DNA from: Pollenia angustigena
Lineage: Eukaryota; Arthropoda; Insecta; Diptera; Polleniidae
Direction of reading: 5' to 3'
NCBI GenBank assembly: GCA_930367215.1
Contig: OV884059.1
Coordinates: forward strand, 33,843,882 to 33,907,881
Length of the DNA: 64,000 nucleotides
In this document: positions 37,146-49,241 of the stretch, piece after piece
How the letters are laid out: each line of letters opens with the position of its first letter
How positions within the stretch are numbered: position 1 is the first letter of the stretch
Translations under genes and position numbers: made by a program
The notes under the pieces: model-generated
Database searches by the model: none
Seen by the model: the letters and a program-made list of their open reading frames with translations, nothing else
What the model was told of the DNA's origin: nothing

Positions 37146-37295
37146 AAAATCTTAAAAATTTAAACTTTTTGGTTCTTACATTTTTTTATTGCATTTTGAA
37201 AACAAAAAATTTACATGCAAAATGCGTAAAATTTTTTGTTTTCAAAATGCAATAAAAAAATTTAAGAACCAAAAAGTTTAAATTTTTAAGATTTT
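37146..37295. repeat. Subterminal hairpin in the autonomous Transib
   Basis: Arms of about 65 bp, AAAATCTTAAAAATTTAAAC...ATTGCATTTTGAAAACAAAA and the inverse, around a loop containing TACATGCAAAATGCGT. The deletion derivative (20390-20475) has the loop and one arm only. Confidence 0.85.
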
Positions 37296-38156
37296 ATTTT
37301 AAGATTAAATTTTTAATAACTCCAAAATAGTAATAGATATAAAATAAATGTGTATGGTTAGAAGCAGAGTTTTCCGGTGCATCTTCTGATCCTCCTGCTT
37401 TTAAAATCGGAGAACACGTTTTCAAGTTATAGCAAAATATATAAGGCAACCCAACGATTTAGGGGGTGAAGTATGCCACGCCTTTAAAAGAAAATCCTTA
37501 CGTACTAGAGAAAAACGGAAAACAGATTTGAATTAAGGGCATCAAAATCCATATAGTCCACATACTTTTATTTCTACCGTAGAGAAAAATTTTTTTGTTG
37601 CGCAGTGTACTTTTGTTGCGCAGTGTAATTTTTTCAAAATCTGCCACTAGACTTTTTACATCATACTACACCTAAAACTATCAAAAAACTAAACCTTTTA
37701 ATTCAAAAAACACGTTTAACAATTTTGGCCAGCTTTTCAGGCCAAATACTCCTCTGTGCGTCGTTGAAAAAATACTAAAATTTTTAGTAAATTTTGGTCG
37801 CCGTCAACGATATTTGTTACTGACGTTCTGAACGTCTGCAACGTAACGACGTAATCTCTTTTCATAGTTTTCGACATGAGTTACAGACACACATTTTTCT
37901 CACTTTTCGAGAAACAATGGAATATTTTGTTTCACATCTTTTCGATGCAAGAAGTTCTCACTAAAGTTACAGAACATGACTACTGGTAAGTTAGGCTTCA
38001 TTTATCACTTAAGTTCGCCTACAACCTTACTGAATAACGCTATTGTAGTAAAGCTTACTGGTATGTCAAAGTTTTATAAAATTTAAAATTACACTGCCAA
38101 ATTTTGTGAAGATCTGTCCAAAATTTATCATACCCACTCTCGGAGAACGTAATTAA

Positions 38157-39202
38157 CAGAGAAACCATAAATATGCAATTGCATGTTTTTCCTTGTACAA
38201 CCAATGAAGGCACAAACAATATATTTATCCGTTTTAGAGCCTTTTATGAATTTTGGCATCGGTTTGTTAGTGCATATGTTTGCATATTTGACCGTTTGCA
38301 GCATTTTTGTGCATAATTTAGTTAAACGAGCTTTTTTGCAGCATATTTTAAGTTTATAGCGCATATTTTGCGTTTTTAAGCATATTTTGATACATGATAA
38401 ACTTTTTAAGATGCTTATAGAAGCTTTCACCGAATTTTTTTTTTTTTTTTAAATTCTTGCAACATTTAATTTTTATTCTCAAATTGTATGACAAAGCAGG
38501 TTGTCATTAAGGATAAATGTTATGCGATGTGTATAATACACAGAAATGTAGACCAATCTTTTAGTATACCGATCGACTCAAAATCATTTTTTAAAGTTAT
38601 CTAAAGATGTCCATCCGCCTGTCTGGCTGGTTGTCTGCCCACGTTAACGTTGTGCGCAAAGTACAAGTTCCAATTTTTTCAGATAGTTTGATCGAATATG
38701 GACGAGGTTTGTGGAAATGGTGAGAGTCGGCCTATAATTTCACATATTCCCTATTAAAACTTCTTTCCAAATAAGACTCTTTGTGTCAGTAAGCAATCTT
38801 ATTATGATGGTATTTAAATTAAATTCGCCCCAAAATATTTTACTGCAAATTAAATTATTTTCGAATCGTTTCGCATTTGCCAAAGCTCTCATCCTTAAAT
38901 AGCTTTAACTTCCTTTAAATGTTAACATTTGTTAGCAATTAAGCGACCGTACCTAAAATCCCTTTAAGACGAAAACCCATATGGATGTTAATATCTAGAT
39001 AATATTCGGTACAAATAACTCTGATATGAATTTTAATCTAATATGGGCTTAACGATAATATTTTTAGGTTTTTTTTTTAATTTTTTTATTAAATTGTTAT
39101 ATTTTGTTTTCAAAATTTGCAATTTTTGATTTTTTAGTGCATATTTATAAAATTTTTCAGGGCATATTTTCCAGTTTTTACTGCATATTTCTGGTTTCCC
39201 TG
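38157..39202. mobile_element. Non-autonomous hAT element, TSD GTAATTAA
   Basis: GTAATTAA at 38149-38156 and 39203-39210; ends CAGAGAAACCATAAATATGC and GCATATTTCTGGTTTCCCTG. It is a full-length relative (1046 bp) of the outer element at 27308, inverted. TATGC words recur near both ends. No transposase. Confidence 0.9.
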
Positions 39203-39210
39203 GTAATTAA

Positions 39211-40944
39211 TAATGCGGCTATAGTAAAATTTGATCTGATACTATGCATAAGATAACCATTTTATATGACTAGAAACCAAACTTCGCTTCGTTATGATTG
39301 GCCCATAAGTTGTTATATTCCCCATATAAAGCTCACTTTTGAAATACACTTTAATACATACGCCTTAGCGCATAACGAATAATTATATTGTAGTAAAAAC
39401 TGTCCAGTCATAGTTTTATACGACTAGAAAACACGCTGCTAAATTTTGCATGAAGTGGTGTATAGTAGGGCCCATACAAATATACTTTCAAACGCCTAAA
39501 ACCGCATCGAATTAAAATAATGTTAGGTCAGTTTTTATTCATACATATTGGTTTTATAAAGCACTTACTTTAATTCATTCACAAATATGGTGAAGCATAG
39601 CGTATATAAATCTTCGGCATAAATATCTTAAATATTTTAGTGCCGATACTTTTGTATAAATACCTTTTTTCATTTCCACAAAAAAGTTTCAACCCGCAGA
39701 AATCACTTATGAGACAAAGTTTTTGTGATATTTTGAATACATAATAATTTTAAGGCCGATGTGATAAATTTTAAAGTTCATCCCGTACTAAAAGTTAGTA
39801 GGAAAAACTTAGTTAATTTAGTACGAGTTTTTTCTTTCCGTGTAGTCAATTAAAAGAAAAAGTTGTTCACATTAAGCGGTGCTCACACAATGCGGTGTTC
39901 ACGTAACCGCGAGTGCACTGTAAATTTAATATTTAGTTACATGCATATAATTAACAATTGTAATCAAATTTGTAATATGAAAACCTTATTATGGTAACCG
40001 TGTGATTGACATTTCATGTTTTTTTTTTTTTTTTGTTTCTGGATGATAAAAACAAAATACCTACATATTATCAACAGCTTATGCGTAAAACAGTCAGGGG
40101 TGAAGGAAAAACGAAAAAGAGAGAAATAACTGTAAGTTTCTGCGAAAAATCAATAAACGACCTCAACTCTATAAAATGAAGTTTTCTCTTTAAACTTCAC
40201 AAATATTTTCGATTAATAATTCTACAATTTTCTTTTTGTTTTTAATAAAAATGTTTTCAACTTGTTTTTATCAATTTAAAAGTAAAAAAAGAAATATTGA
40301 ATACAACAAAATATTTTTAATATATACATACATACCATTTTTTCCTTAAGAGGTTTATCCTTCAATCAATAACACTTTTTTCCAGCACATATAAACAAAA
40401 TTAATTAAATTAATAACTAACTTATGTTAATTTTTACATAATAAATAAATTTTTTTTATTCATATTTTTTATTTTTTATATAAAAAAGATATTATATATG
40501 TTTAAGTATCACAACTTTTGTTGTTCTAATTCTTACAACTTCATTCACTCCAAACGAAAAATAGTTTAAATGAATTTTCACCGCAAATTTAACGAGAACA
40601 TTGCATATTGGCCTCGAACGAGGTCGTCAATGTCGGCTATACCACACAAAACAAATGCAAAACAACCACAATTAAAAAAAATGAAACGTATTTTTACCAG
40701 AAAGAAACTCTTCATAAATTCGCTACCACTGTAAAATCTAGCAAATTCAAACAAAATTTTATATTATGGCAGCATAAATTTTATAAACTAGATTATGATA
40801 AAGGATGTTCGTGAACTCTTTAAAACACTATTTATTTTTGCAACACTGACAACAAACTGTATTATAATGCATTGTTATGTATGAGAAGGGAAATAAATGA
40901 CAATATTCAAGTGAGTAGTCGGTATTCACGCAATTCTTAACAGT
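39211..40944. other. No feature recognised
   Basis: Very AT-rich. It contains homopolymer tracts (40021-40034) and short open frames without coding character. A Sik2 promoter or non-coding exon could lie here or further right, but nothing in the sequence proves it. Confidence 0.4.
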
Positions 40945-42092
40945 AAAGTGTAACCGTTATATATTTCATCCACTTTTAACAACTGTCGTAAGAGCAGTTT
41001 GCACTGGCAATACTTTTATTACAACAATATAAACAAAAATAATGTTGGTAACTCCCAAAATAAGTGTTTCCTGCTTGCGAGTTTCATAGCCCCCGTCCAC
41101 AACGGCAATATGTATGTAATGCCTTGACACAAGCATTAACGTCGGAAGATTAACTGCGTCAAATTGCCAATGTTCAAGCTCATATCTTAGAGCATAAATT
41201 GAAAAATATTGTTAAGAAAGTAATTTCAGTTAAGAATTAGAATAATTTATTAGTTATCTTGTATTGATTAGTTATTTAGTATTTGTTAGTTATTTTATTA
41301 GTTTAAATTGTTATTGAATAAGTTATGCACACTTGTAGTGTAAAAATCAATGTACAAATGTAACGTTAAAATTGTTGTGCAAAATTGTAGTTCAATCCCA
41401 CTGTAAATACTAGAATGTTCTATATTAACGCCTATAAGAATGGCTCAGTTTATTATGCCTAATAACTCAATTTATTCAACCATATAGATATTAACTATAG
41501 CTGAATAAGTTTAATTAACAAAATAGCCGTTATGAGGCGAACTTTCTAGAGCCATCTAGACGTTACTAGTTTCATCTACACGTCTGGGCTAGAGTATAAA
41601 TAGAATCGCAAGAGATGGCATAAGATCATTCTATGTTCAGACTTTGCCAATAACGCATCACGCGGAGGAAATTATAAACATTGTATTGAGTTGTGAATAA
41701 GAGCTGTAAATTACGGTTGTTAAAGTGGCGTAGTTCTAAATAAAGCAGTGTAAATAATAAGTTAGTGTTATAAATTAAATTGTTGTGTTTATTTAATTTT
41801 ATTAAAGTGCAATAAAAAACTCAAGAGGTTTATTTTAAAGGAAATAAACCGAAAACGTTATTCAAAAGGCAGTAACGTAACAACATGTATGTTGAAGAGA
41901 TGTTGTGTGTTATTTTCATAGCGAAGAAAAAGATGAGAGCTACCGTGTCTACAACTGCGATAATATGTCATATAATATCTTAATATTTGATAAAAGGAAC
42001 AAGTTTGGTGTTGATATTTTCGGTGCTCTTATGGTAGAGAAAACTATTAGCAAAGATTGAATTGGAAAAAATATATAACGGTTGTCACATTA
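40945..42092. mobile_element. TIR element containing an LTR insertion
   Basis: The left end has AACCGTTATATATTTCATCC and the right end has the inverse GGAAAAAATATATAACGGTT. Between them lies an LTR-like block (41359-41882). Without it the element would be about 620 bp. The target duplication is unclear. Confidence 0.5.
41359..41882 (+). mobile_element. Solo LTR-like sequence
   Basis: Starts TGTAACGTTAAAATTG and ends AGTAACGTAACA (TG...CA with inverted TGTTACG-type ends). A TATA box (GTATAAATAG at 41594) and a polyadenylation signal (AAATAAAG at 41738) lie in the expected order. It is 524 bp. No clear TSD and no internal retroelement genes nearby, so a solo LTR is inferred. Confidence 0.5.
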
Positions 42093-42879
42093 CGCGCAGG
42101 GTTGTTGGATGTGACGATTTTTCGTCATGTTGACGATTTTTTTTAAAAAATACAGTAAAATGATATTTTAGGAGAGAAGGGAAAAGAGAATGCCATTTCT
42201 TTTCCCCTCTCTCTTAAAAACTCAAGACTGGACGAGTCAAACTTGACGTGTGTGAACCGGCACTAAAAGTAATAGTGTTATGACGATTTTCTGGCATCAA
42301 TAAAATACTTACAAGAAATATTTTCAATTATATTGGGAACAGTCTAAAACGTAAAAATCAATTTTGCGAAATACAAAAATTATTGGAAATTAAAAAAAAA
42401 TTCTTCCCCCATCACAAACCAGGTGGCTTTCATTAGAAGCATTAGTAATTCGAATTCTACAATTATATGAATGCCATCGATACTGCAAAAAATATACACT
42501 AGAGCCCCGATTTGCGTCGGTCCTATTTGCGTCGCTTTTTAAAAATTGGTTAAATCCGCTTTGCGTTTTTATGATTTCGATTTGCGTCGCTACATACGAT
42601 TGGATTTTTGACTGAAGTCATAATCACATGTGAAGAATTTTTCTTCCCATTTAATTCTGTTAGGTAAGTTATTCTAAGTATAGTTGCGTCTTAGGAAGTA
42701 AGAAGTTAGTTTGGAACTAAAATTGGACATAATCAGGTTTGTTCTAGGTTTCGACTCGAATTGAAAACGAAAAATTTTTTAAATCCGCATAATTCATAAA
42801 TTGGTGTTCTCAAATCCGCATGTTTTTGTGTATTCGAAGTTTTTGTTCGAAAAAACTTTTTTTGGACTAAAGATCGCTA

Positions 42880-43140
42880 ATTTGCTAACCGCAGCAAGAT
42901 AGCAATGTTTAATATTTTTTTTAAAATCGTGAAAGCTGTAAAGAATCACAGGAAAAAATAGCTTCTATCGCGAACATGGCTAAAATTCGTGAAAAATTGC
43001 AAACTTTTAAACAAACACTAAAATTTATTTGAAATCGCTAAATCGGTAAAAAAAAACAACATGTCGGAAAATAACCAAAAAAATTGCAAAAATAGCGAAA
43101 AACCGCGTAAATTTTTAATATTTCAAACCAGCCATACAAT
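42880..43140. repeat. 260-bp repeat unit, first copy
   Basis: The block with TCTATCGCGAACATGGC and TAAAATTCGTGAAAAATTGC recurs at 43790-43931 plus 45362-45500, where a hAT-like element splits it. The two copies are direct repeats flanking the MITE at 43166. Confidence 0.65.
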
Positions 43141-43165
43141 TGATTAAAAGTCCCTAAAATTATAA

Positions 43166-43768
43166 TGCTGGGTACACACTATGCAACGCATTTACGCAAT
43201 CTAGTGAATTAAAGTCATTTTCAGGATTGTTGTATGACGTGCTAAATTCCCCATTTTTTATATTTGATAAATACACTGAAATTTATTGTTGAGGGAAAGC
43301 TAGCTTCTATGCGCATTTCACTGGTTGCTTAGGCCAGATCATCAGGAAACCTTTTCCAAAGATTTTAGAAAAGCTAAAAATATCATACAAATAAAACCCT
43401 AAAGCGAATAAGAATTTTAAACACTCAAAGTCTTACTTGTAACAATATCAAAGCTTAAACAAAACACCAACAATAAACAGTGAGCTTATCTTTTCTTACA
43501 TCCCCCTACAATTGGTTGGGTTCTTTCCGACTCGAATTGTAGTTGTAAGTGGGTAAAAAGAAAAAACAAAATAAAAAACAAATTGTTTCATTCTATTGTC
43601 TTAAGTTATTTACGGGAATACAAAATTTATTATCAAGATTTATGTATGACGTGTTAAATTCCCCATTTTTTTCATTTTTATTTTCATTCATTCCAGATTG
43701 CATCAACATAAAAACGCTTTTATATTTTGAGGTTGCATTGAAACAGATTGCACTGTGTGTACCCAGCA
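43166..43768. mobile_element. PIF-type MITE, TSD TAA
   Basis: Ends TGCTGGGTACACACTATGCAA and the inverse TTGCACTGTGTGTACCCAGCA, with TAA on both sides (43163-43165, 43769-43771). Internal direct repeats contain GTATGACGTG(C/T)TAAATTCC. A diverged copy is at 3290-3860. Confidence 0.8.
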
Positions 43769-43931
43769 TAAGGATTGGCAAAAATTAGGTAAAAATTGCT
43801 AAATTTGCGGAAATTCGCAAAAATTTGCTAACATCGGCATGATAGCAAAGTCTACTATTTATTATAAATCGTTAAAGCTGCAAAGAATCAGAAAACTTAC
43901 TGAAACAAATCGCTTCTATCGCGAACATGGC

Positions 43932-45361
43932 TAGGGTTGCCATACGTACTGTTTTAAGCAGTACATGTACTGATTTTTTGCAATTGTACTGTTTTATGCA
44001 CAACTCCTAAAACAGTACGCAAATGTACTGTTTTTTACACTTTGTACAGTTTTTGTACTTTTTTTTTTGTTCAGTGTACAAAAAACCAAGATATTAAGAA
44101 AAACCCTACTAAAAACACATTTTTATGATATCCTTATATTTAACAGTACATAGCTTAAAAAATTTTTTTGTGTTCCAAATAAAAAAGTTCTAAAATAATA
44201 CGAGTTTTAACGCTGTGGTCAGTCATTGTTTTCTCATAAATACACAGTAGAAATCTAAATTATAATGAGTGGCTCGTAGCAGTAGTATATTTTCATATTG
44301 TTATTTTTAAGACATATGTACTACATATGTATGATTATATGGCTACCTCTTCCAATAGTACTTATTTCCCTTTCCACACCTGAGAAAAACAAAATCAAAA
44401 AAAAAATTTTAAATACTAACCCTCGAATTCATAAACGATTAATAAATTTAACAAACGTTTATTATGGATAATTTTCATAGTAAATTTGTTCTTTAAACCT
44501 TTATTAAATTTAAAAATTTTTTATGAATACAGGCATAAATAAATACATACTTATTCCAACACAATTATATTAAATTTTTAGAACTTTTTTAATTTTCGGC
44601 CATGTTCTGGATATGGAACTCACGTGAAATTTAAAACGAACAAATTTGGAAAATTCTCCGTGTTCAAAATTTATTAAAATACCTAATACCTTTGAGGACC
44701 ACTTTTCTTTACCTTAACTACTGAAATAAGAAAAAGATAAATAAATTTTTACAAAAATTTTATTGAAAATATTCATCGTTTTCAATTGCACTTGATTGTT
44801 TTACAGACAAAAATTTTTGTTTTAAATTTTATTGAAACTTGTATTTACTATTTTAATATTTTCAGATTTTGTTATAGATTAATGGCCAATTTCACCAAGT
44901 TCAGGTATAATTAACTATCATTATAAATGTCAAAAAATCTCTTGTTTTAGTAATAGTTAACTTTAGCCGAACTTGGTAAAATTGGCCGTAAATAATAAAA
45001 AAATATTTTGAAATTGGAAAATTAATTTAGGAAACAAACATTTTCTCAAATTCTATATGATTTGGGCAACTATGTGTGTGGTGAAAATTGCTTTAAATAC
45101 GAATATGTTTAAAGAAAATCGTACTATGTATCACAATCAATGAGTTAAATTGTTTCAAGCTAAGTTCGGCTTTTCTCCTTTCTTATATGGCTCACAGCAA
45201 TGTTATGGTTTGCGTGGCCAAATGCTTGGTTTGTGGTGTTTGCTTTTTAAACGCAAATGAAGTAATTTTTTTCGTCAAAAAAATGTACTGTTTTTTCTTG
45301 ATTGTACTGTTTTTTTGTGTTCAATGTACTGTTTTTCCGAATTTAAAATCTGGCTATCCTA
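43932..45361. mobile_element. Non-autonomous hAT-like element, TSD AACATGGC
   Basis: AACATGGC at 43924-43931 and 45362-45369; ends TAGGGTTGCCATACGTACTG and the imperfect inverse ending TCTGGCTATCCTA. Several GTACTGTTTT motifs cluster at both ends (43949-44050, 45283-45335) and may be transposase-binding repeats. No coding. Confidence 0.85.
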
Positions 45362-45631
45362 AACATGGCTAAAATTCGCGAAAAATCGCAAAATTTTAAA
45401 CAAAAAAAAAAAAATAATTTGAGATCGCTAAATCGATTAAAAAAACAAATTGTCTGAAAATAACATAAAAATCATTAAAAAAAAATAAGCTGTTATTACA
45501 TCAAAATAACGAAAAAGTCGATTTTTCGCGAATTTTAGCCAAGTTTGCAATGCAAGCGATTTGTCCCTGTAATTCTTTACAGATTTTACGACTTTCACTA
45601 ATCGGTCCACGCAATGATTGTGTGTACTTTC

Positions 45632-46187
45632 GGGGGGGGGGGGGGGGGGTGTGTGCTTTAAACCCATGTGAGATAAGGCCATGATGGCTTTATTACTCAA
45701 TTGAATGGGAGATAAAGCCATAACGGCCTTATTTAAAATTATGCGAAATGAGAAATATAGCCATATTTTTTTCGCAAATGAGAGATAAAGCCATACTTTT
45801 CAGAATATTGTTATGCATGGTGTAAACATTCTGTAAAAGGGAAAATCCTTAGTTATCATTCAAAAACATTTTTTATTCTTGTAACGCACGCAGGAAAACT
45901 TTATTCAGCGAATCCACCTGCCGCGTCCTACTGGAGCAAAAAACCCCAAAGCGCGGCCGCAGGCCGCCACGCGAAGCCTGATTTCAATACTTAACTTTAG
46001 TGTCTCCGGAACTGAAATGAGAGATAAAGCCATTTTCTAATATTGCTAATGTGAGCTACGGCCATGATGGCTTTATCTCCCATTTAAATGAAAAAAAAAA
46101 AATAAAAAAGGCTTTTTCTCCCTATTAAATGAGATATAAAGCCATCATGGCCTTATCTCACATGGTATTAAAGCACCCCCCCCCCCC
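45632..46187. mobile_element. hAT-type MITE with GAGATAAAGCCAT iterations, TSD GTACTTTC
   Basis: Clean 8-bp TSD (45624-45631, 46188-46195). The extreme ends are long G and C homopolymers followed by TGCTTTAA. The internal GAGATAAAGCCAT motif occurs about eight times in both orientations. It is homologous to the copy in Sik2 intron 2 (7510-8086), inverted. Confidence 0.85.
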
Positions 46188-46294
46188 GTACTTTCATATA
46201 CAACAATGTGTTCTATTCCTGGTGACGAATATTCGTTGCGAATAATTCGTCGTTCGTCCCAGTTGTGTTTCTAGCATTACCCGATAATATGAAA

Positions 46295-46557
46295 GTCTGG
46301 GTTCATACGGCTCATGTCTTATTGACAAGATTCTTCCTTTTTCTTCTTTGATCATGAAATGGCGTTCAAATGATTCATGTCATGTTGACGACATGTGCTT
46401 TTTTGATATTGAAAACAATAACAAAATTAAACAACGAATGAAAAAGCAAAACGTAAAGACAGTACATGCATCTGTGTACTCGTTTCTTTTCCCCTCGTCC
46501 CTCTCGCCTATAAAGAAGCAATCATGTCAATAAGACAAGAGCCGTATGAACACAGAC
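46295..46557. mobile_element. MITE, TIR GTCTGGGTTCATACGGCT
   Basis: Ends GTCTGGGTTCATACGGCTCA and the inverse AGCCGTATGAACACAGAC, then TGTCTTATTGACA and its inverse. 263 bp. AAA on each side may be the TSD. Confidence 0.65.
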
Positions 46558-47270
46558 AAAGGAATAGCAAATCTTAGGCCTGGAACAGAAGCTGACGAAT
46601 TCTCTATAGAGCAACAAAGTTCAAAATTTCGAATGTTGCGCTTCAACTGCAACGGCTACTATCTGCCGTTTTTAACTTTTGACAGCTTGCAGCGCAATTT
46701 TTAACGTTGTACTACAGCGACTATTCTGTTCCCCACGTTTTTGTTACCAGTTTGCCTACCTCGTTCAGTATTATAATGCATAACAAATAACTAAATGTTA
46801 TTGAAACGTCATTGGTTTAATCAATCTATTTATTAAAACGTGTTTATTCTTCTTTTACAGCTCTTTTATGCAGGAAAGGGCAATTGCGTACCTGCACATT
46901 AAGGCAGATAAATACATTAAGGGTAACTGCATTTTGATTTGATCGTGCAAAGGAGATTGTGCAGCTAAGTCAAAACTACTGTAAACATACGAAAAAAAAA
47001 ACAAAAAGCCAGCAAAATAATTTTACACAAACAAAACATAGACACAACACACACAAGCTGTTTGTGCTGCGGTCGTTGCTAAAATTTTTTGGTTGTTCAT
47101 TTCTTTATCAATGTAAGAAAATAAACATTATAGAACAGAACATTATATAATTATATAATGTTCGGTTTTTTCGTTTACACAATCCCTAAAAAAATAGATA
47201 TTGGGTGTGTGAGCCGAACGCTAAATAATCTACTGTTTATTTTCGAACACTGGTTAAAATTAATAAACAA
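46558..47270. other. No gene recognised
   Basis: AT-rich. A possible short element runs between CCTGGAACAGAAGC (46580) and TTCTGTTCCCCACG (46737), but its interior is not inverted. Confidence 0.35.
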
Positions 47271-47279
47271 TTTATCGAT

Positions 47280-47544
47280 CGTCCCTTAAATCCCTTTAAG
47301 ACAAAAAATTGATGTTAATATCAAGTTAATATTCGGCACGAATAACTCTTATATGACTTTTAACCTCTTAACATCGTTTTCAAATAGGGTCTGGCTTTAC
47401 CGATTATAACTTTACAATTGTTTTTATTAAATGGAACTACATATTATTAAATTGTTGAATTTTTTGAGGCATATCTTTAACAATTTTTAGGGCATATTTC
47501 CAAGTTTTACTGCATATTTAATGCGCATTTTTTCTGGTTTCCCT
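47280..47544. repeat. 3' end of the CAGGGAAACC hAT family (truncated)
   Basis: Colinear with the last 260 bp of the element at 38157-39202 and ends CTGGTTTCCCTG. The left part is missing. A 5'-type fragment of the same family lies at 48245-48430. Confidence 0.6.
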
Positions 47545-47628
47545 GCTGATGTCAATATTTTCTTCCAAGCGGTAATAGCGTGCATAACCCGCTTAAATAG
47601 TTTCAAAAATCGCTCATGAAGCACATCT

Positions 47629-48244
47629 ATATATATAAAATTGTAACGTTACTAACTGATCATCGCACAGCCTAAACGCCTGAAATTTGGACCAGACATT
47701 GGTCACTACTCAAATCGATCCACCAAGACGGGATTTTTAGAAATTCGAATGTTTGGGGGGTAAAAAAGAGTAAAAACGGGAAAATTCGGTAACCTTATAC
47801 ATATCTCCAAAACTAAAAAGAGATAAAAAAAATGTAATACTTATCGTTGTTCTTTAGAAAAATAAGCGGACAGGTGGCTGATACATTTTTAACATTCGGC
47901 TTTTTAGGAAGTAAACGGGTAAAACCTGAATTTTTGTACTTTTTTGAAACCCCATCTATTTTTTGAACCAATAAACATAGAAACAAATTTTTTACCACAT
48001 TCGAAACTTATAAAAAAAAATACGCATATATATTTGGTACTTTTTCGAAATTCGAAGATTTTAGGGGTGAAAATCGTAACTATTTTTGGTACTTTTTTCA
48101 AAACATTAAATAAACTTTGGCATTAAAATATGTCCACGAAGGAAAAGGAGACGCTAAAGAAGTAGCAGGTTAAATGATAGTTAACGATAAAAGTGTTATT
48201 ATTATTAAATTCAATTTCTTCTTCGTATATACAATACATTAAAG
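47629..48244. other. Unclassified repeat-like stretch
   Basis: Begins TCTATATATATAAAATTG and contains GCCTGAAATTTGGACCAGAC, wording frequent at Helitron-like 5' ends in insects, but no matching 3' end was found. Confidence 0.25.
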
Positions 48245-48430
48245 TAGGGATCCGATTTCCATGCAAATGCATGTTTTTTGTCGATAGTCTAAGAACGATG
48301 TCGACCAATTATCTTTCCGAATCAATATATTTGCGTTAAAATGGCATCGATTTGTTGTTGCATATTTTGGTGAAAATGCATATTTTTGCATATTTCGGTT
48401 TTCAATGCATATTTTGACATTTTTCAGTGA
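48245..48430. repeat. 5'-type fragment of the CAGGGAAACC hAT family
   Basis: Short block with CATGCAAATGCATG and TTGCATATTTTGG words matching the first 250 bp of the element at 38157. Terminal bases are degraded. Confidence 0.45.
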
Positions 48431-48694
48431 TTTTTTTTTTAATTTCCATATTATAAAACAAAGTTCTTCAAAAAAATTTTGAATATGTACACAAATTTAT
48501 GAATAAATTCCTTTGGAACTCTGCTTAAAATACAACTTTACTTAGAAAGAGACGCATATACTACATATTTTGATGCTACATGCCAAGGCGAATTCAAATA
48601 GAGGTGGTGTCGAAACGCCATTTAATTTTGACAGTTTGAACCAACTTGCTTAGATTTGTTAGGAATGTTTGACATTTCGAGCCGTAGAGACTAA

Positions 48695-49241
48695 CCCTAC
48701 AGATAATATTGTACTACGTGATCCATAGTGGCTTAAATGGACTACTTACAACATGGTCCAATGTACAGTAGTATGGACCATGTTATAAGAAATTAACATG
48801 CAGTGCTGCCAACAACTGCATGATGTATACTATTCTATAGTTTACAGTATTACAAATTGGTAGCCTTGGTGTCCATTATTAATTGTTTTTTTAAAAGTGA
48901 AAGTTTGTGAAATTTGTGGAAAAGAAGTAAAAAATATTAAAAATACCAAGTAAATATATTAATTAATAGCAATAATAAAGTAAAAAATTAAAAAGAAACT
49001 ACCCCTTAAGTGTACTCCATACAGTAGTAACATGGAGTACTTTTGAAACTAACCCACTTTAGTACTCCATGGAGTAGTTTAGGGACTACTTCGGTGGGTT
49101 ATATGGTCCCCTCCTAGGACATCGTAATGTTAAATGGACCACCTTTTACCCATATATTTTTGGAGTAGTTTTGGAGTACTCCTACTCCTTTATGGACTAC
49201 TCTTTACATGCATGTATGGACTAGTCTCGTTATCTGCAGGG
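48695..49241. mobile_element. PIF-type MITE with iterated GGAGTAGT motif, TSD TAA
   Basis: Ends CCCTACAGATAAT and the inverse ATCTGCAGGG, with TAA on both sides (48692-48694, 49242-49244). The right half is crowded with ACTACTCC / GGAGTAGT / AGTACTCC variants (49010-49220). No coding. Confidence 0.72.

Larger units (their letters stand above)
34091..37758 (+). mobile_element. Transib family 1, autonomous (RAG1-like transposase), TSD CGTCG
   Basis: Perfect 5-bp GC-rich duplications CGTCG (34086-34090, 37759-37763), the characteristic target length of Transib. Terminal inverted repeats start CACAGAGGAGTATTTGGCC and extend about 32 bp. It is 3668 bp, encodes one transposase (34878-36871, one frameshift) on the plus strand, and has AATAAA signals after the gene. 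A 150-bp hairpin lies in the right subterminal part (37146-37295). Confidence 0.95.
33689..37977. mobile_element. MITE split by the autonomous Transib
   Basis: Left end CATGTTCTGTAACTCTCGCC (33689), right end AAAGTTACAGAACATG (to 37977). The two halves (about 400 and 215 bp) are separated by the Transib with its CGTCG duplication. A related unit occurs at 51067-51380, with the same CATGTTCTGTAACTCTAGCG start and the shared block AATAAAAATGGGGCGAGAAA. Confidence 0.65.

Noticed and set aside
33689..37977. Treating the CATGTTCTG inverted repeats as the Transib ends
   Set aside because: The CGTCG duplications and the match to the element at 19924 place the Transib ends at 34091 and 37758. The outer repeats belong to an older host MITE.
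40945..42092. Full-length LTR retrotransposon
   Set aside because: Only one LTR-like block is present and there are no gag-pol sequences between or beside it.
45632..45649. G-quadruplex regulatory element
   Set aside because: The G run is the extreme end of a MITE and has a C-run partner at the other end. Its length may also be unreliable in assembly.
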